64,000 nucleotides of DNA from Sipunculus nudus (GCA_026874595.1 CM049306.1:42840019-42904018), one strand, 5' to 3'; counted from the first letter of the stretch, positions 13,080 to 25,893 are shown. A program made the numbers and translations. Notes: generated by a model from the sequence alone, not told the origin.

Positions 13080-13270
13080 ACAGCTTTGTATAACAATTCT
13101 CGGGATTTCAAAACCAGCCCAGTGAGAGCGTGGTATCACACTGTGCATCTAGCTCTACGTTTTAAACCCGCGACACCCCACTATAGCGCCAGTGTGATTC
13201 TTCGCATTGTGCCAGATCCGGTGTAAAGAGACCAGCGATTGTATAGCCGCTGAGTAAGGAGAGTGCATTC
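13080..13270. repeat. Dispersed repeat family C, copy 2
   Basis: It matches 4150-4390 in the same orientation: TTCTCGGGATTTC, then GAGCGTGGTATCACACTG, TTTTAAACCCGCGACAC and a CGCTGAGTAAGGA end. It is shorter and more diverged than copy 1. Confidence 0.5.
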
Positions 13271-14995
13271 ACAATTAATTACCATATTACGTTGTATCCC
13301 TATTTTGTATTATTATTGTCAATTATCGTTGTTGAAAGATGTTATTCACAACTTTACCTGTATTATGTGGGCGTCATTGTAACAATGGTATTCAGAGTCC
13401 GTCAAGACATTTCAGTTCATATTACGTGCCACTGAAACAAGTAAAAGCCAGAAGTCAGCAAGTAACATCGTATGTAATTAAAGTGAGGAGGTCATATGGG
13501 TGAAATCCGTATAGGAGACTTCCTGCCAGTGGAATGTGCTCAAGAGAACAAAGGTTTTAATTGAAGAGTTATAATTTAATATTGAGGTGAACTTACCTAT
13601 GTAGGTTCATTCATTTCTAATTTATGCACTTAATGCCACACAGTATTTTGCGACGTGGGGGTCAGGCTGAGAAACTTCATCTTCATTAATCATGAGTCTA
13701 AACGGTGTATCAACACCATGAGCTAATAAGGCTTGAATTAAATCTCTTTATGAATGACGTCATACTCAGAACGGATGTATATTGATCTATACCCTTTTTT
13801 ATCTTTTTTATATATAGGAAGCACAGTATGAGAGGTACAGAGTCGTAAGGTAGATTATAGCATATAAATTAAAAAATGGAGGGCCAAAAAGTATCCCTAG
13901 TATCAGAAACTGGAAGAAATTAATTGTCATAGAGGACAATGTTTAAAGATAAATAAACATTTGCGATAAATGTGCATTATCTCATGCAATATTAACCAAT
14001 TTTTAGTAAATACAAAAGTTTCTGACAAACCCATTCCTGTACACGTATTTACTATCTCCAACTCACCTGTTTTACCCGTTGTTGTGTGTCTGTGTGTGAG
14101 TAAACACAGTCCATGTTTAACATAACAAGACCGCATGACCATACGCCCGATCGTGAGAATGTGCGACAACAACCAACAGAGAGGAATAACAATGAAATAA
14201 AAAAAAAACATAGAAGAAAGAGAGGTTGGAAGCTTGGAAAAACTTTATTTGTGAAGTCGCACCAGGTGGCGTGCTCGCTATGTTTACATTTTGTACCATT
14301 AATCGCGCCCGGTGCAAGCTTTTTTCCGCTTGTGTACAGGAGTAAGCAAACTAAGTATTGGCAGATACCATATATTATTTTAAAGATAAAACACAATATA
14401 TCGTGTACGTCCAACATAGGTATGTGAATAGGTACCTTTAATTTAAGATAAAATTAATTGATTTTTTTTTAAATATACAGGTAATATTTATGATCAAAAT
14501 TAAAATGGCGACGGTCGACGCTGGATGTTCGGATCGAACATGTCGACAACAAAAACATATTTCTTATATTTCAGATTATGAAAGTAAAATTTTAGACCAT
14601 TGAGTAAATATGTTTATTACAGAGAGAAATGTTTTCTACCGTACTATACTGGACATTAAAAGATATTCGTCCCTAAAATAGTCCGATCGAAAGAAACAGA
14701 GAGACAAACAAAAGGACAATGAGACACGATGTTGACATGGCCCAATCCAAGGAGATAATACGCAACACACATTCGCATATTGAGTGTTTCTTTTTAAACA
14801 TTCCATACAACATAATTAACCAAAAACAAGTGCGGCTTTACTCATGGAAAGAAGTATCAGTTCTGTGAGATTATAGGAAAGAGGCGAGATAGTCGTAAAA
14901 TGTAACATAATATTAGTTTTTTTTCATACTATATGCGTGGTGGGTTGTCGCTTTAATGAATATGTTTCCTTTAAATAAAAAGGCATTTGTTGCGT
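13271..14995. other. Gene-less stretch
   Basis: Overlapping open frames on both strands at 13927-14427 are short and mutually exclusive, and none resembles a known family. No gene or repeat was recognised. Confidence 0.4.
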
Positions 14996-14999
14996 TTTT

Positions 15000-15240
15000 T
15001 TCTGATACCGCTCCCTGAGCTTCCCTTTGGAGTTCCTCGGCTCTCTCCGCTGGCGACCCGGGTTCGATCCCCAGCGTGGCTATTAGAGTTGGTTATAGTT
15101 GCCCGTCCAAGGCCGGTGGTTTTCTCCGGGTTCTCCGGTTTCCTCCACCATTAAAAACTACGAAACGCCATTTTCTGAACCATGAAGAGTGCAGCGATCA
15201 GTTTTATAATTACTTTTTGTACAATCCATGTAAAATAAAT
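15000..15240 (+). mobile_element. tRNA-derived SINE, family S, copy 1
   Basis: A Pol III B-box-like GGTTCGATCCC lies at about 15060-15070. It is followed by a conserved central block (CCAAGGCCGGTGG, TTCTCCGGTTTCCTCC) and a tail TACAATCCATGTAAAATAAA. The same order occurs at 44445-44640. The central block looks like that of widespread invertebrate SINEs, recalled from memory and not searched. The A box is degenerate. Confidence 0.7.
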
Positions 15241-15502
15241 AACCTTCCTGGTCTACGCCTATTTCAACCTTGTAAATGTTCTCGTCTCCGTGGGGAGTAT
15301 GCATGCCTTCGTTCAAGGCCAGGGGTATTCATTCTACATTTTGCCTACCGCCCATGCAAGACTACTGGGTGGAGAGGGCCGACCTTTGTGATAAAGACTT
15401 TGTCCAGGAGTCTTCTCGAACAATGTGGCATGAACGGGATTCGAACCCACAACCTTGCGGTCGCAAGTCAAGCACCCAAACCATTATGCTACTACGCTTA
15501 AC
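15240..15502 (-). mobile_element. tRNA-derived SINE, different head, tail-to-tail with copy 1
   Basis: On the minus strand a tRNA-like head starts near 15502. Its A box TAGCATAATGG (15481-15491) fits TRGYNNARNNG, and its B box GGTTCGAATCC (15437-15447) fits the consensus. The body runs down to about 15240, ending TTATTTATTTT. It cannot be an intact tRNA gene, because the head runs straight into an unrelated body. Confidence 0.7.
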
Positions 15503-15659
15503 ATATGTAAATACATTTAAGTATGTCAATGAAAATGTACATTTGCTTTTAAACGTCGTCAAAAATAATAAACACAGATTGGTTAAAGACGAATTCATGA
15601 ATGGAGATGAAATAAAGAGGGTTTTAGTGTATTATGGAGGCTTGATAAAATCCTGAGAG

Positions 15660-15724
15660 TACGAGAGAGAAAGACAGACAGACACAGAAACAGACAAACA
15701 GAATGAAATAAAATCAACACATAG

Positions 15725-15773
<49 letters not shown>

Positions 15774-15870
15774 CAGACAGATTGACACAGACATAAAGAG
15801 ACAGAAACTGACAGAGCCACAGGCATAGAGAAGCAGACAGACAACCAAACACAGGGTGCATGAGAGAGAC
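15660..15870. repeat. GA/GACA microsatellite
   Basis: The pure GA core is at about 15727-15766, flanked by degenerate ACAG/AGAG. Leu/Ser open frames on the opposite strand are artefacts of the repeat. Confidence 0.95.
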
Positions 15871-18800
15871 AGGGGAAAGGTGACACACTGCAAGTAAATA
15901 TTACAAACGTGTTGGAGTAAGGACTTTTTATCAACAAGGTGGTCCCGTAACAGCTGACAGGAAAGAAATCAAACTTGTATATCACACCTCAGTGGGTCAG
16001 CCAAGAACACTGACATGGTATCTTGATTCGAGTCAGTGTGTCAGTGAGGGTAGTACAGGCCAGATAATTTATGCCAGTGGGTCACTGGGTCTTTAAAACA
16101 ATGCCCCCCGAGAGACTTTACAGATAAAACGCACATTTCCTAAAATGTTGGCCCAATTCGATTAATGATACATACAGCAACTACCCAGCCGAACCTTGAC
16201 AAAAAGAGCAGTTCGTGTGTGATGGTTAACTCTCAAAGCAAGCACAGCTCCCATTGACGACCTGCCAATTTAGTATAAAGAGAAGGATTAATTGGTTTCG
16301 AAGCTGCCTCAGATTTTACAACATGTAGTTGATGATTTGGGGACAGGGTACGCGCAACTTGGCTTTGGAAGATATAAATAAATCCAGGCCATTCTTATGA
16401 TTAATATTAACATAATTGGTTCATATTTGAATCTGAGTGTGTCTTCATTTCAGAATGTCACGTTCAGGCTGGAAAAAAAGAAAATGACTGTATTCCAAGG
16501 TTAAACTTTTAAAGTCTGTTGGTAAGAGAGATTTTCTTAATGTATCCTTGGGAGAGCAATCAACTATTTCTTTATAAATAAATTTATGATTAATTTACTG
16601 CTGAAGTGTAGCTAGACACTTTCATCTGCACTTGAAACAAGTTTTGAGTATTTAATAGGGTTCCTGAATATTTATGAGAGCCGTTTTTGACCAAACGTGT
16701 GAAATTGTAATATCAAAGCCATGGGGTTTGTATCGGGGGGGGGCAAGGGGATACCTTACTTTCCTCTGGGTGGAGAACAAGGTGCCTTCGTCCCCCTTGT
16801 CCCCATAACTTTTTAAGGGGAAAAATTTGGATAAAATTGAGCAAACATTACTGCCATACAAAGAAAAGATATTTTTCCTGTAATGCGATGGGAGTGAAGA
16901 AAGTTACGACATTCTGGGAGAGGGAACTAATCATTTTGTCACGAGGGGTTTTCTGGAGGAGATTTTCAGTTACAATTTCTAAGCACAAAAATGCATGAGA
17001 GTGCATCATATGAATTTCTCTTGTTGTCATATAAGATTTAGCAAAACAAAAGAGATCTGAAACGAAATATTTCATTCACAACGTAAACCGAAGAAATCGA
17101 CATGAAGGTATTGGGATATTTTCAGACAGTGTTCCAGAAATCGTATGCGACTGTATCATGTATATTTTGAACACTGCTATAAAGTAAATAGAATTGTTTT
17201 CCGATATATTATCATGAGCTTGAATTTGTTTAATGCCCGACCTTGATGCAGATATTAGCATTTTATCCGATAAATCTCTTTGTTCTCCCTATCACCCAGA
17301 AAATCATCTTTTCTCTTATAATAAAGAAACCTTTGACAGAAAAAGGAAAACAAAACGAATTTCTATAAATTTAACATTGATGCTAAGTTAATTGTCTGTT
17401 GATCAATAACCTTCTTAAACTCGGAATTAACAATAAATTTTTATGTCCCAGAGATAAGAATTAAGTTTGTTCGAGTTTGAAAATCAGGAATCGGTCACAC
17501 CTAGCATGCATGTGTTTGCGATCAAAATATCTACAGTCGCAGTTATAATGACAGTAAGCTTGGTAGGCATAATTGTTGAATGCGTTATCATTTACATCTA
17601 CACGAACAGTCAGTCACTGTTCTTTAAACCGTTGATAAATGTCCGGTGAAGTTATTACTTTGTATCTTCAACATTATTAATGACTTTATATTTAAAATTG
17701 TATTTGTGGGTGTGTTTCGTTATACGTTTGCGGAAGATCGGGCAAACCATCCCCTCTGTCCCCTGACCAAAATGTGTCATTCTACAAACTTTCAAGCTAT
17801 GGAGTTTACAAGGCGGTGAAGTATTATATGATTATGTTTGTGGACAAACTCTGGACGACGTTGAAAAGACTTTGTTCCCGGCTTTGTTTTAAAAGTAACC
17901 TCTTTATCAAATCCACTATGACTTTTAATAATTAACATTTTAACCTTTAAATGAATCACTTTCTTTGCCTTAAATATGTAAATGTATACCGACTCAACCT
18001 GCCAAATCTGCACTGAGCCAGTGCGGGCCGGATTTTCCGGAGACCTCTGATTGGCTCAAGCGCCGACATCACTTTAAGTCAGTCAGTCAGTACTACACAA
18101 GTGCGGTAAAAGTAAAATTAATCTATAGAAGAAGCATAGAACATAATAATAATGACTGAACAAGAACCTGAGTATATATAGTTCCGTGTCATATATATCC
18201 TGTATATACACCCTGTAATACATGTCATACTCAGTAGGTTTGAGTATATCAATTTTATTTCTTATGCCCATGTTTTGTTGTGTACATGCAGTACAAACAA
18301 ATGATCACACTAAAGCTCTATTTTAAGAAAAATATATATATATGATGATTTATTCAACACTTTAATCAATATATTATTTATCATATACCCATAACCGTGC
18401 ACGAACCTTTTCACCAAAAACCACACGACTGTCCCATATGCGTTTCATGTTTTCAAACATATATAAGCTCATCGGATAGTCTGTTTGATCACTCAGCCTA
18501 CAGGGAAAGAGATTGGACGGGGAAGCAGTATGACCGAGGCTACTGTCCTCCCAAAATCGAGCAAAAAGGGAAATTTGCATGCAGCAAACAAGAAGAAAAG
18601 AATCGGACAGAGAAAGATAAAATATATGAAAAAGTTTTATTTATTGCAAATATTTTTTTCAGTAAACAGTTAATAAACCAAAAGTATAAATCAACCAACC
18701 ACATAAACCTTTATTAGTTACATGGTTATTGTATTGACCAATCACGTGATATTTTTGATGCAAGGAAAGGCATAGAAAAATATTTCTTTCAGTTATGTTG

Positions 18801-19560
18801 CTTGAATTATGTAGTATATCGTGGACTGCAAGGAAACGTTTCTATAAAATTCATACTTTTGTTTTTATGTACAATATTTGAGCTAAACCAATTCGTCTGT
18901 CCCATTATTATTATAATATCATTTACCAATGATAAAAACCCGGAAAACCTTGTTTATTATAATCATGTCTTGTGTTCTATATTTTATTTTCCGTAAAGAT
19001 TTAATTCCGAGCACTCCTTAAACCAACGGGTTTGTGTGATTAATCCATATTTCTGAAAGTGTTCAACTGAGATAAAAGAATATGATATACCCGCACTGTG
19101 TAATACCGCAGACATTCACGCTGCTTTTGCGCTTATGTAGGATAAGCATTCCCACCATTCGTTTGTTGTATTATTTTAAACCCATTAATGTATCTCAGAA
19201 TACATGGACCCATAGAAACGATTTATATATATACATTTGTATATGTATGTATAACTAACGGAGAAGTGCTTCACCAGTTCAAGAGTCTAAGCATACTGAC
19301 CTTTGCAAATGAAATGAGTCATGTAAATTTTAGAATGACTGCTAAAACGTATAATTTATAAAGACTTAAACTACCGTTAAGTGTGGTATGAAGCTGCTAA
19401 CAAACATATTGCTAAGCGGAAAAACTTGTATATACTTTAAAGATAGAGCAATCGTCTGACAGCATCTAATTGGATGTTGATATAAGTGGCGGGCGGGTCA
19501 TGACTAAACAGCTAACTATGACTGACGGTGTCAAAAGAGAAATGATATTAACTTCAAAGA
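15871..19560. other. Gene-less upstream flank of the P450 gene
   Basis: No gene was recognised. A GC-richer patch at about 18010-18080 contains GCCGGATTTTCCGG and an inverted CCAAT (ATTGG). The open frame at 18397-18717 has no recognisable domain. A 9-base G run lies near 16735. The 300 bp before 19580 contain a GGCGGGCGGG box near 19488. Confidence 0.4.
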
Positions 19561-19580
19561 ACTGAATGCCTATGTGTCTG

Positions 19581-19620
19581 TGACGTCATTATGTCAGATA
19601 TCTGTCCTGATCTTATATAA
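19581..19620 (+). promoter_or_regulatory. P450 core promoter: CRE plus TATA box
   Basis: A perfect palindromic cAMP-response element, TGACGTCA, lies at 19581-19588. A TATA box TTATATAA follows at 19613-19620. Initiation is expected about 30 bp downstream, near 19640-19650 (TTCACAGATCACTG). The spacing to the 5'UTR exon donor at 19754 supports the assignment. Control by CREB/ATF-type factors is an inference from the motif. Confidence 0.6.
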
Positions 19621-19644
19621 GGCCATGACTGTTCCTTCACAGAT

Positions 19645-19753
19645 CACTGTCGGCGTGCCAGTGTGCCAGAACGCATCCTGAAACTTTTGCAGCAAAACGC
19701 TTAAAGGAAACTACCTTACAACAAGAAACAGGGATCGCTCAACTTAGAACCTG
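19645..19753 (+). other. P450 5'UTR exon (non-coding exon 1)
   Basis: The start is approximate, set by the TATA box. It ends at the strong donor ACCTG|GTAAGAA. It contains no ATG, as expected for an efficient leader. It would splice over a 440-bp intron to the acceptor TTTTTTTTATCAG|C at 20193/20194, one base before the initiator ATG. Confidence 0.55.
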
Positions 19754-20194
19754 GTAAGAATTTATCATATCGGTTATCATGTTTTTACTTAAAGGCTACC
19801 TGAGATAAGATTTAATACAAACAAGCAGATGTTTCTCAGACAAGCATGACAAGATTCATGTTTATATATCAACGACGACATGTTTATATTCCAACTTTAT
19901 CAATTTTGATATTGGAAAAATTTCTCATTAAACTTACGACACTTCGGCTATTGATATTGTTTCTTGGGGAACTTCATATGTATGCACATATTAAGGTGTT
20001 TTCTTTATATACTGACTTTGTATAACCATCTGCAGATGCTACATAAATAAAATCACCGAACATATGGACACAATAAAGCTACATAGCAAAATTATATCGA
20101 ATACTTAACATGTATATTAATTGTACATTAAAATATAAACATGCGTTTATCAAAGGTTCTTGAACTAAAGGAATATTTAATTTTTTTTATCAGC

Positions 20195-21198
20195 ATGATG
20201 CGCGCCGTCTGTCCAACACTTCGCCGTGTACTTCCGAAAACCCCAAGGGGTGCTCGTGGAAAGGCTGTTACCGCCCTCCCACTGGCCCTACCCCCCGAGG
20301 CAATGCCCGGGCCTGAGGCCTACCCGCTGGTCGGTACCATCCCAAAACACTTCCCCGGAGGTACGTGAAAATTTGTACGGACAGGGTTATTTAAATAGCC
20401 ATCATATATTTATATTTCAATATTTTTACCGTGATTAACCGAAGTTTTTTTTTGTATCTTAGTAGATCGAAGGTATATTGAAATTTTAATAATACATAAA
20501 TGGGCCTGATTCTGACATTTTGTATTCCAGCTCTATCATAATTCATAATATATATAAATATATATATATTAGAATCCTGTTTGAATGATAATCCCCGGCA
20601 TATCCCAGCAACACATTTCAGAATCTTACCTTAATATTTATTATTTTGTAGGAGAATTGTTTGCTGATTCTTTGGAGATGAAATCCTACATCAAATACAA
20701 GAAGTACGGGCCCATCGTCCGTGAACAGTTGCTACCGGGTTTTAACCACGTCCACCTGTTTGACCCTGATGACTTCGCAACCATCTACCGTTACGAGGGT
20801 AAATTCCCCAACAGAATGCCAATGAGATTCTTCAAGAAGTACCGACAGGAGCGCGGCCAAAACGACGGATTTGTCCACTCGTAAGTACCTCTTACAGTTA
20901 AGTTTCATATAGATGTGTTTGAGTGAAATGTTGTACTTTTATAGGAGGATATTCAGTCAAGGATTCGGTCTTCCGGTTAGAATATTATAACATAAGAAAG
21001 TTAGGTTTAAGTTAAGAATGTCATTTGCTGCTTTTTTACGTTCTTTGCAGTTTAGTAATTAAAATATGATACATGTATATATAGAGAGAAAGAGATGAAT
21101 AGCTATACTGGCTCATTGTATAAAGAAATGATATATGAATATACAGATAAGTCGGTTAACATCGCCAGTGAACCGACTTGTCTGTGTATATTCATATT

Positions 21199-21252
<54 letters not shown>

Positions 21253-21297
21253 ATACAATCAAATTTGATGATGATGATGATGATAATAATAATAATA

Positions 21298-21333
<36 letters not shown>

Positions 21334-21834
21334 TTATTTTTTTTTTATTATTGTTTCAGTTTTAATAATATTTGATAATATCTGTCGAGTTTTTTCCATT
21401 TGTCAAGTTGGAAAGATCAATTAATATTTTAATTACATCTGATTGTTTATATGTGAGACCTGCATTCAACTATAAATAAGTAATAAAATCATCTACATGG
21501 TTATGTTTTATTTTGTTGCTGTGTTTTAAGTTTGATCACTCTTTATTTACACTTTTTACCTTAATCTCTGTTTTACAGACAAGGAGAGGAGTGGCACAGA
21601 TTCAGGAAGTATCTCCAGCAGATCTTTCTCCGTCCAAAAACAATGGCCGCCTACATCCCTGCTCAAGGTCCCGTAGCAGACGAACTGGTCACGTGCCTGG
21701 CCGCCGCGAGAGACGAGAACGGGGAGGTCCCCGACGCTCTGCAAGAGGTTTACAAATGGGCACTGGAATGTAAGTTTTACTCAGTCTTTCTCTCTCTCTT
21801 TCGCTATCTATCTCTCTCTTTAGTGTTATAAAGT

Positions 21835-21876
<42 letters not shown>

Positions 21877-24555
21877 ATAACTTATGATATAACTTTGTTA
21901 ATAACAGTAATAGACACCTTATATACCTTTTGGTAATATTATGGTGTCTTGGTTGTATTTATTTTATATACGGCCGTATGGCATTCTAACTGTCAGGAAT
22001 AGGATAACAATATAGAAAGCTGTCTTTCTTAAAGCATATGGATAAACAAATGTTAATTAATAGATGTTCATATTACTAATGAGGTAAACAAAAGAATGTT
22101 TCTCAGAACCGCGTCACTTTCGACCCCCTACATAAAAAAATTCCATTTGGATTCTCAGAAGAAATAAATCTAATATGACTTCCAGCCATTCGGATATACC
22201 CTTCAAGAAAATTAAATTTAAAAAATCTTGTTGATTTGCTTGTCCTGTTTCGCTAAATCAATTCTTCCATAAATAAATATGTTGTCCCGTGATCATATAT
22301 TAATTTTTTAATCAACAATTTTTGGTAAAATGGTAAAAATACATCCTCCAGCAATGATTTGTGAAACAAAATGTCTGAGAATACACCTTTTTTTAAATTA
22401 GCCAAAATAGCATTTTATTTTACAATACGTTTATGCTCTATTTACAGCCATAGGGGTGATATGTTTTGACGCCCGACTAGGAGCCATGAACCCCTCACTA
22501 GATGAAAATTCAGAGGCCAAGCGGTTCATCCAGGCGGCCACAGAGGGATTTGAAGCCATACACAAGATGTTCTTCGGAATCCCATTCTACCTGTACTTCA
22601 ACAGCCCTACTTACAAAAAGTTCAGTCGGAACATGGACTTCGTAATGGAGTAAGTATTTAAATATTACTATCATTCGTTGCATGCAGTCACGTCTTGCAG
22701 AAGGTTAAAAGTCTGAGAATTATTTTCCCTACATTGTACAGGATTGCATTAATATGTGAACCTATACAATATATGTACTTTTAATGGCCAGCGTTTGTGC
22801 ACGGTTCAGGACCTTAGCCTGGATTACCTTTTGACGAAAAGTTTTATTCTAATGAATGAGGTTCATATTTATAATGTTTAAATTACATCGTTTAGTGGTT
22901 TACTCACCAAGTATGGCCTATATAATCTTATAATTTCTAAATTTTAACATAAAAACATTGGCCAAGGAGCAATACACAAGTTGACATAACATTTTCTTTA
23001 TAAATTTATATCAAAAGTTTATAATCAAAATATTAATCCAAAATTTGTCAATCAAACAAACACACTGATTAAGCTTTTTCATATATGGTTACAACATGTT
23101 TCACTGCATGATATCAACTAATTTGATCCGCAGTTAGGCAATTTTATATCCAGTAAGTTTATCATATATATTCGTAATAGTTACAAGTAAGGTTTGGTTC
23201 GCTTTTATTAAAGCGTAACACGGAAACATGCTGAGGAAACACTGAAACGCGCTGCGGAAGGAAAACAGAGGTTCGTAGAGCACTCGGCCAACTTACTGCT
23301 ACACATGATGTCACAAGATGACGTCACGCCAGAAGAAGCGCTGGTTCAGATCTCAGACGTGTTTTATGGTGGTGTTCACACGGTAAGTTACAATCAGTCT
23401 CATAAACATAGAAACTTATGCAGAGCGTGTATATTTATATTTCCACATACATGTATGCAGAAGTATGTGATTAGAATTGGGAAATAATATCCTTGATTTC
23501 CGGAAGACAGATTCAAAGCTACATTTCCTTATGTACCAGTCGATATACCGCGTTTTATTGTTTCTTATATTCTTAAAAATCTTTCATTGACCAGCTTCTG
23601 TGTTCAAAAAATAGTTCGAATCTCGGTCGAATGTTGTTTTTAACGGTCTGCCCCTATCTGGAGTGAATATTTAATACAGTTTTAATGGGAAGGTGGTGTC
23701 CAGCAGCCGTGTTTTCCTCACAAACGAGTGCGTCTTTGGGGAGGGCCTGGGGGACCTTGGTTTTACGATCCAGTACTGTGAATGATCACATACTTAGGAC
23801 TCGCAGGGGCGGTAGTCACCGAGCCTGGTAAACACTTGGATTTAAATGAACAGAAGCGTATGCTACCACCCTCTGATGTACTTCAAAACTAAAATGAAAA
23901 TTCAGCAGATGTCCGCAGTTTAGGTTAAAAATATCATTAGGCTAAATAAATGGAAGAGGTCACTTCCCAGGGACAACATATAGATTAAATCATAATAATC
24001 AAAATTTATTGCTGATTATTTCTTTCTCAAGAGCTGGTTTTATGACTGCCATTTCACTAACAGGTATCCAATACGCTGTCATTCGCACTGTACCACGTGG
24101 CCCGCCACCCTAATGTACAAGAACGTCTGCAGGAAGAAATCGACCGGGAGTTCCCGCCTGGGTCACCATGGACACCGGATTTGTTAGCTCGTATGCCCTA
24201 CATAAAGGCAGTGCTGAAGGAAACGTTAAGGTACGGATATTATCACCTCACGGGACCTTGTCACTGTTGATCGTATGGTTTCATTCTTTATGCTATCCCA
24301 GGCATTAAATACTGGTTTAGATAAATAGGATAGCTCGTGATAATAAGGGCTTATTGGAATGTCGGAAGATGTGAAATTAAAACTTGGCGGAATATAATGA
24401 TTTTTTTTCAGTTATTTGATATATCTTTTAATTCAAAGACATAATTATTTTATGATGATGATACCACCATGATACTACTGTTGCTGGTAAATGTACCTGT
24501 AAGGAAGACTTGGAAAACTTATTAGGAAGTGAAAAGTGCAACTTAACTCTTTGAC

Positions 24556-24594
<39 letters not shown>

Positions 24595-25883
24595 AGCCTA
24601 TATATTTTTTTTCAATCATATATCTATATACATATTATATACATGTTATATATGTACGGCGATTTATTGAAGAGTTTCAATTCTTTACAGGGTTACCCCG
24701 ACGCTTGGTCTGAACAACAGGAGGCTGCCAGAAGACATTGTGCTCAAAGGATATCGCATTCCCGCAGGGGTAAGTTGCCGTTCTTCATATTTCAAATAAA
24801 AACTTAAACAATTAAAATGTGTACCCGATAAACATGAATTTTTTCATAATATATGTAAGTAATGTTAATAAAATCGGAAATTCCGCACTCATTAGAGCGC
24901 ATACCTCCTCCAAAGAAAACAGTAATATTGGAATTCCTACTTGGCTAATATCCCAGCCCTCAAACAGTTTGGTGAAAATCACTTCAGCACTATTTTGCGA
25001 AAACCTGCTGACAGCAAAATAAACTATCAAACAGACAAACTTTGATGAAAAATTATAACCTCCTTGATGGAGAACCTATATGTTTAACATTTCGGAGGTT
25101 TAGTATCGACCGTATACTTATGGGATTTATGTTTATTTCAGTGGGAAATTATCCTGAACCACGGTGTTGTTGGCTGGCTCCCTGAGTACTTTGACCGGGC
25201 CGATGAGTTTATCCCTGAGCGCTGGATGAAGGGATGGACAGGCAGACAGTACCATCCTTTCGCCGTACTTCCGTTTGGCTTCGGTCCGCGCATGTGTCTC
25301 GGACGCAGGATGGCGGAACAAGAGATCTCACTAGCGCTCACAAAGGTAAAGGACTTTTACTAGTTTTTTCTGTAGCCTTAAAGTAATATACTATATGTTA
25401 TATAAATATATACTAATATATATATATATATATATCAATAATTAAATTTGAATTCAATGAAAAGTGCTTCATTTTACATATACCTTTTAAAATATAGAAC
25501 TTCCTTATCATCAGAAAAAAAATTTCTTACCAAGGATTCTGGTGGTATCTAGCCAAAAATGTCAGTGGTGATCAAAACGCTCGTAAAGCGTAGACTAGAT
25601 TTTTTTCTGATTCCCATTTCTGTCTTCTTTTTATTCCCGTTTGTTTGATGTTAAAATAAATTTTAGATAAACTGCACATAAAACGACACGAAAGTGCAAC
25701 ATTGTTGTTTACTCCTTATTATATCCACTGGTATGCTTGAAAATAATGGATTTTCTTTTATGTATATTCCAGATCTTGCAAACATTCAACATAGAGTACC
25801 ATCATGAAGACATTGGACAGGTTTCAAGTTTGGCCAACCGGCCAGACAGGCCAGTCCGGCTAGCACTCTCGGAGCGACGCTGA
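20195..25883 (+). CDS. Mitochondrial-clan cytochrome P450, nine coding exons, 505 aa
   Basis: Exons: 20195-20360, 20652-20880, 21579-21769, 22448-22649, 23214-23382, 24064-24230, 24691-24769, 25142-25345, 25773-25883. All introns are GT-AG, and the phases close one frame ending in TGA. ATG 20195 is the first codon after the acceptor at 20193. Residues 1-30 are Arg-rich and lack acidic residues, like a mitochondrial presequence, and a Pro-rich hinge follows. P450 marks: C-helix W137..R141 (EEWHRFR); [12 protein letters not shown] around residues 196-207, a mitochondrial-clan pattern; I-helix GGVHT (315-319); K-helix E372-T-L-R375; PERW at 426-429; haem loop [10 protein letters not shown] with ligand Cys453, then RRMAE as in adrenodoxin-dependent P450s. 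Expected role: oxidation of a sterol-like or xenobiotic lipid in mitochondria; the substrate is unknown. The usual acidic I-helix residue is His318. The length is normal for the family. CYP10/24/27-like is plausible, but the subfamily is unresolved. Confidence 0.93.
21131..21197. repeat. Near-perfect hairpin in P450 intron 2
   Basis: The left arm 21131-21157 (ending ACAGATAAGTCGGTT) pairs with 21171-21197 (starting AACCGACTTGTCTGT). The stem is about 27 bp with two or three mismatches and the loop is 13 bases. It abuts the (TA)n tract. It could be a small foldback element or an intronic hairpin RNA; nothing distinguishes these. Confidence 0.65.
21200..21345. repeat. (TA)n plus (ATG/AAT/ATT)n compound microsatellite, intron 2
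   Basis: TA repeats run to about 21256, then GAT, AAT and ATT trinucleotides to about 21335 and a T-rich end. Tyr/Ile-rich open frames here are repeat artefacts. Intron 3 has another TA run at 21837-21874. Confidence 0.95.
23640..23900 (-). mobile_element. Possible SINE remnant in P450 intron 5
   Basis: A GC-richer island lies in an AT-rich intron. Read on the minus strand it runs from GGCTCGGTGACTACCGCCCC through a CCCCAGGCCCTCCCC patch to GTGCTGGACACC-like sequence (GCTGCTGGACACCACC) and an AT tail. The layout resembles a SINE body and tail, but no clear A or B box was found. Confidence 0.25.
24557..24595. repeat. (ATT)n microsatellite, P450 intron 6
   Basis: About twelve uninterrupted TTA/ATT units. 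Frames through it are poly-Asn artefacts on the minus strand. Confidence 0.95.
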
Positions 25884-25893
25884 GGTTCCTCTC

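Noticed and set aside
13927-14427. Overlapping open frames on both strands
   Set aside because: They are mutually exclusive and lack family motifs. No choice is supported.
15428-15502. A true tRNA gene on the minus strand
   Set aside because: A and B boxes are present, but the sequence continues into an unrelated SINE body and lacks a full acceptor stem.
20141-20194. Upstream ATG at 20141 as the P450 start
   Set aside because: The sequence before 20194 is a polypyrimidine tract and AG acceptor, and ATG 20195 gives a clean mitochondrial presequence.
21135-21375. Tyr/Ile/Asn-rich open frames in P450 intron 2
   Set aside because: They are translations of TA and ATT microsatellites inside an intron.
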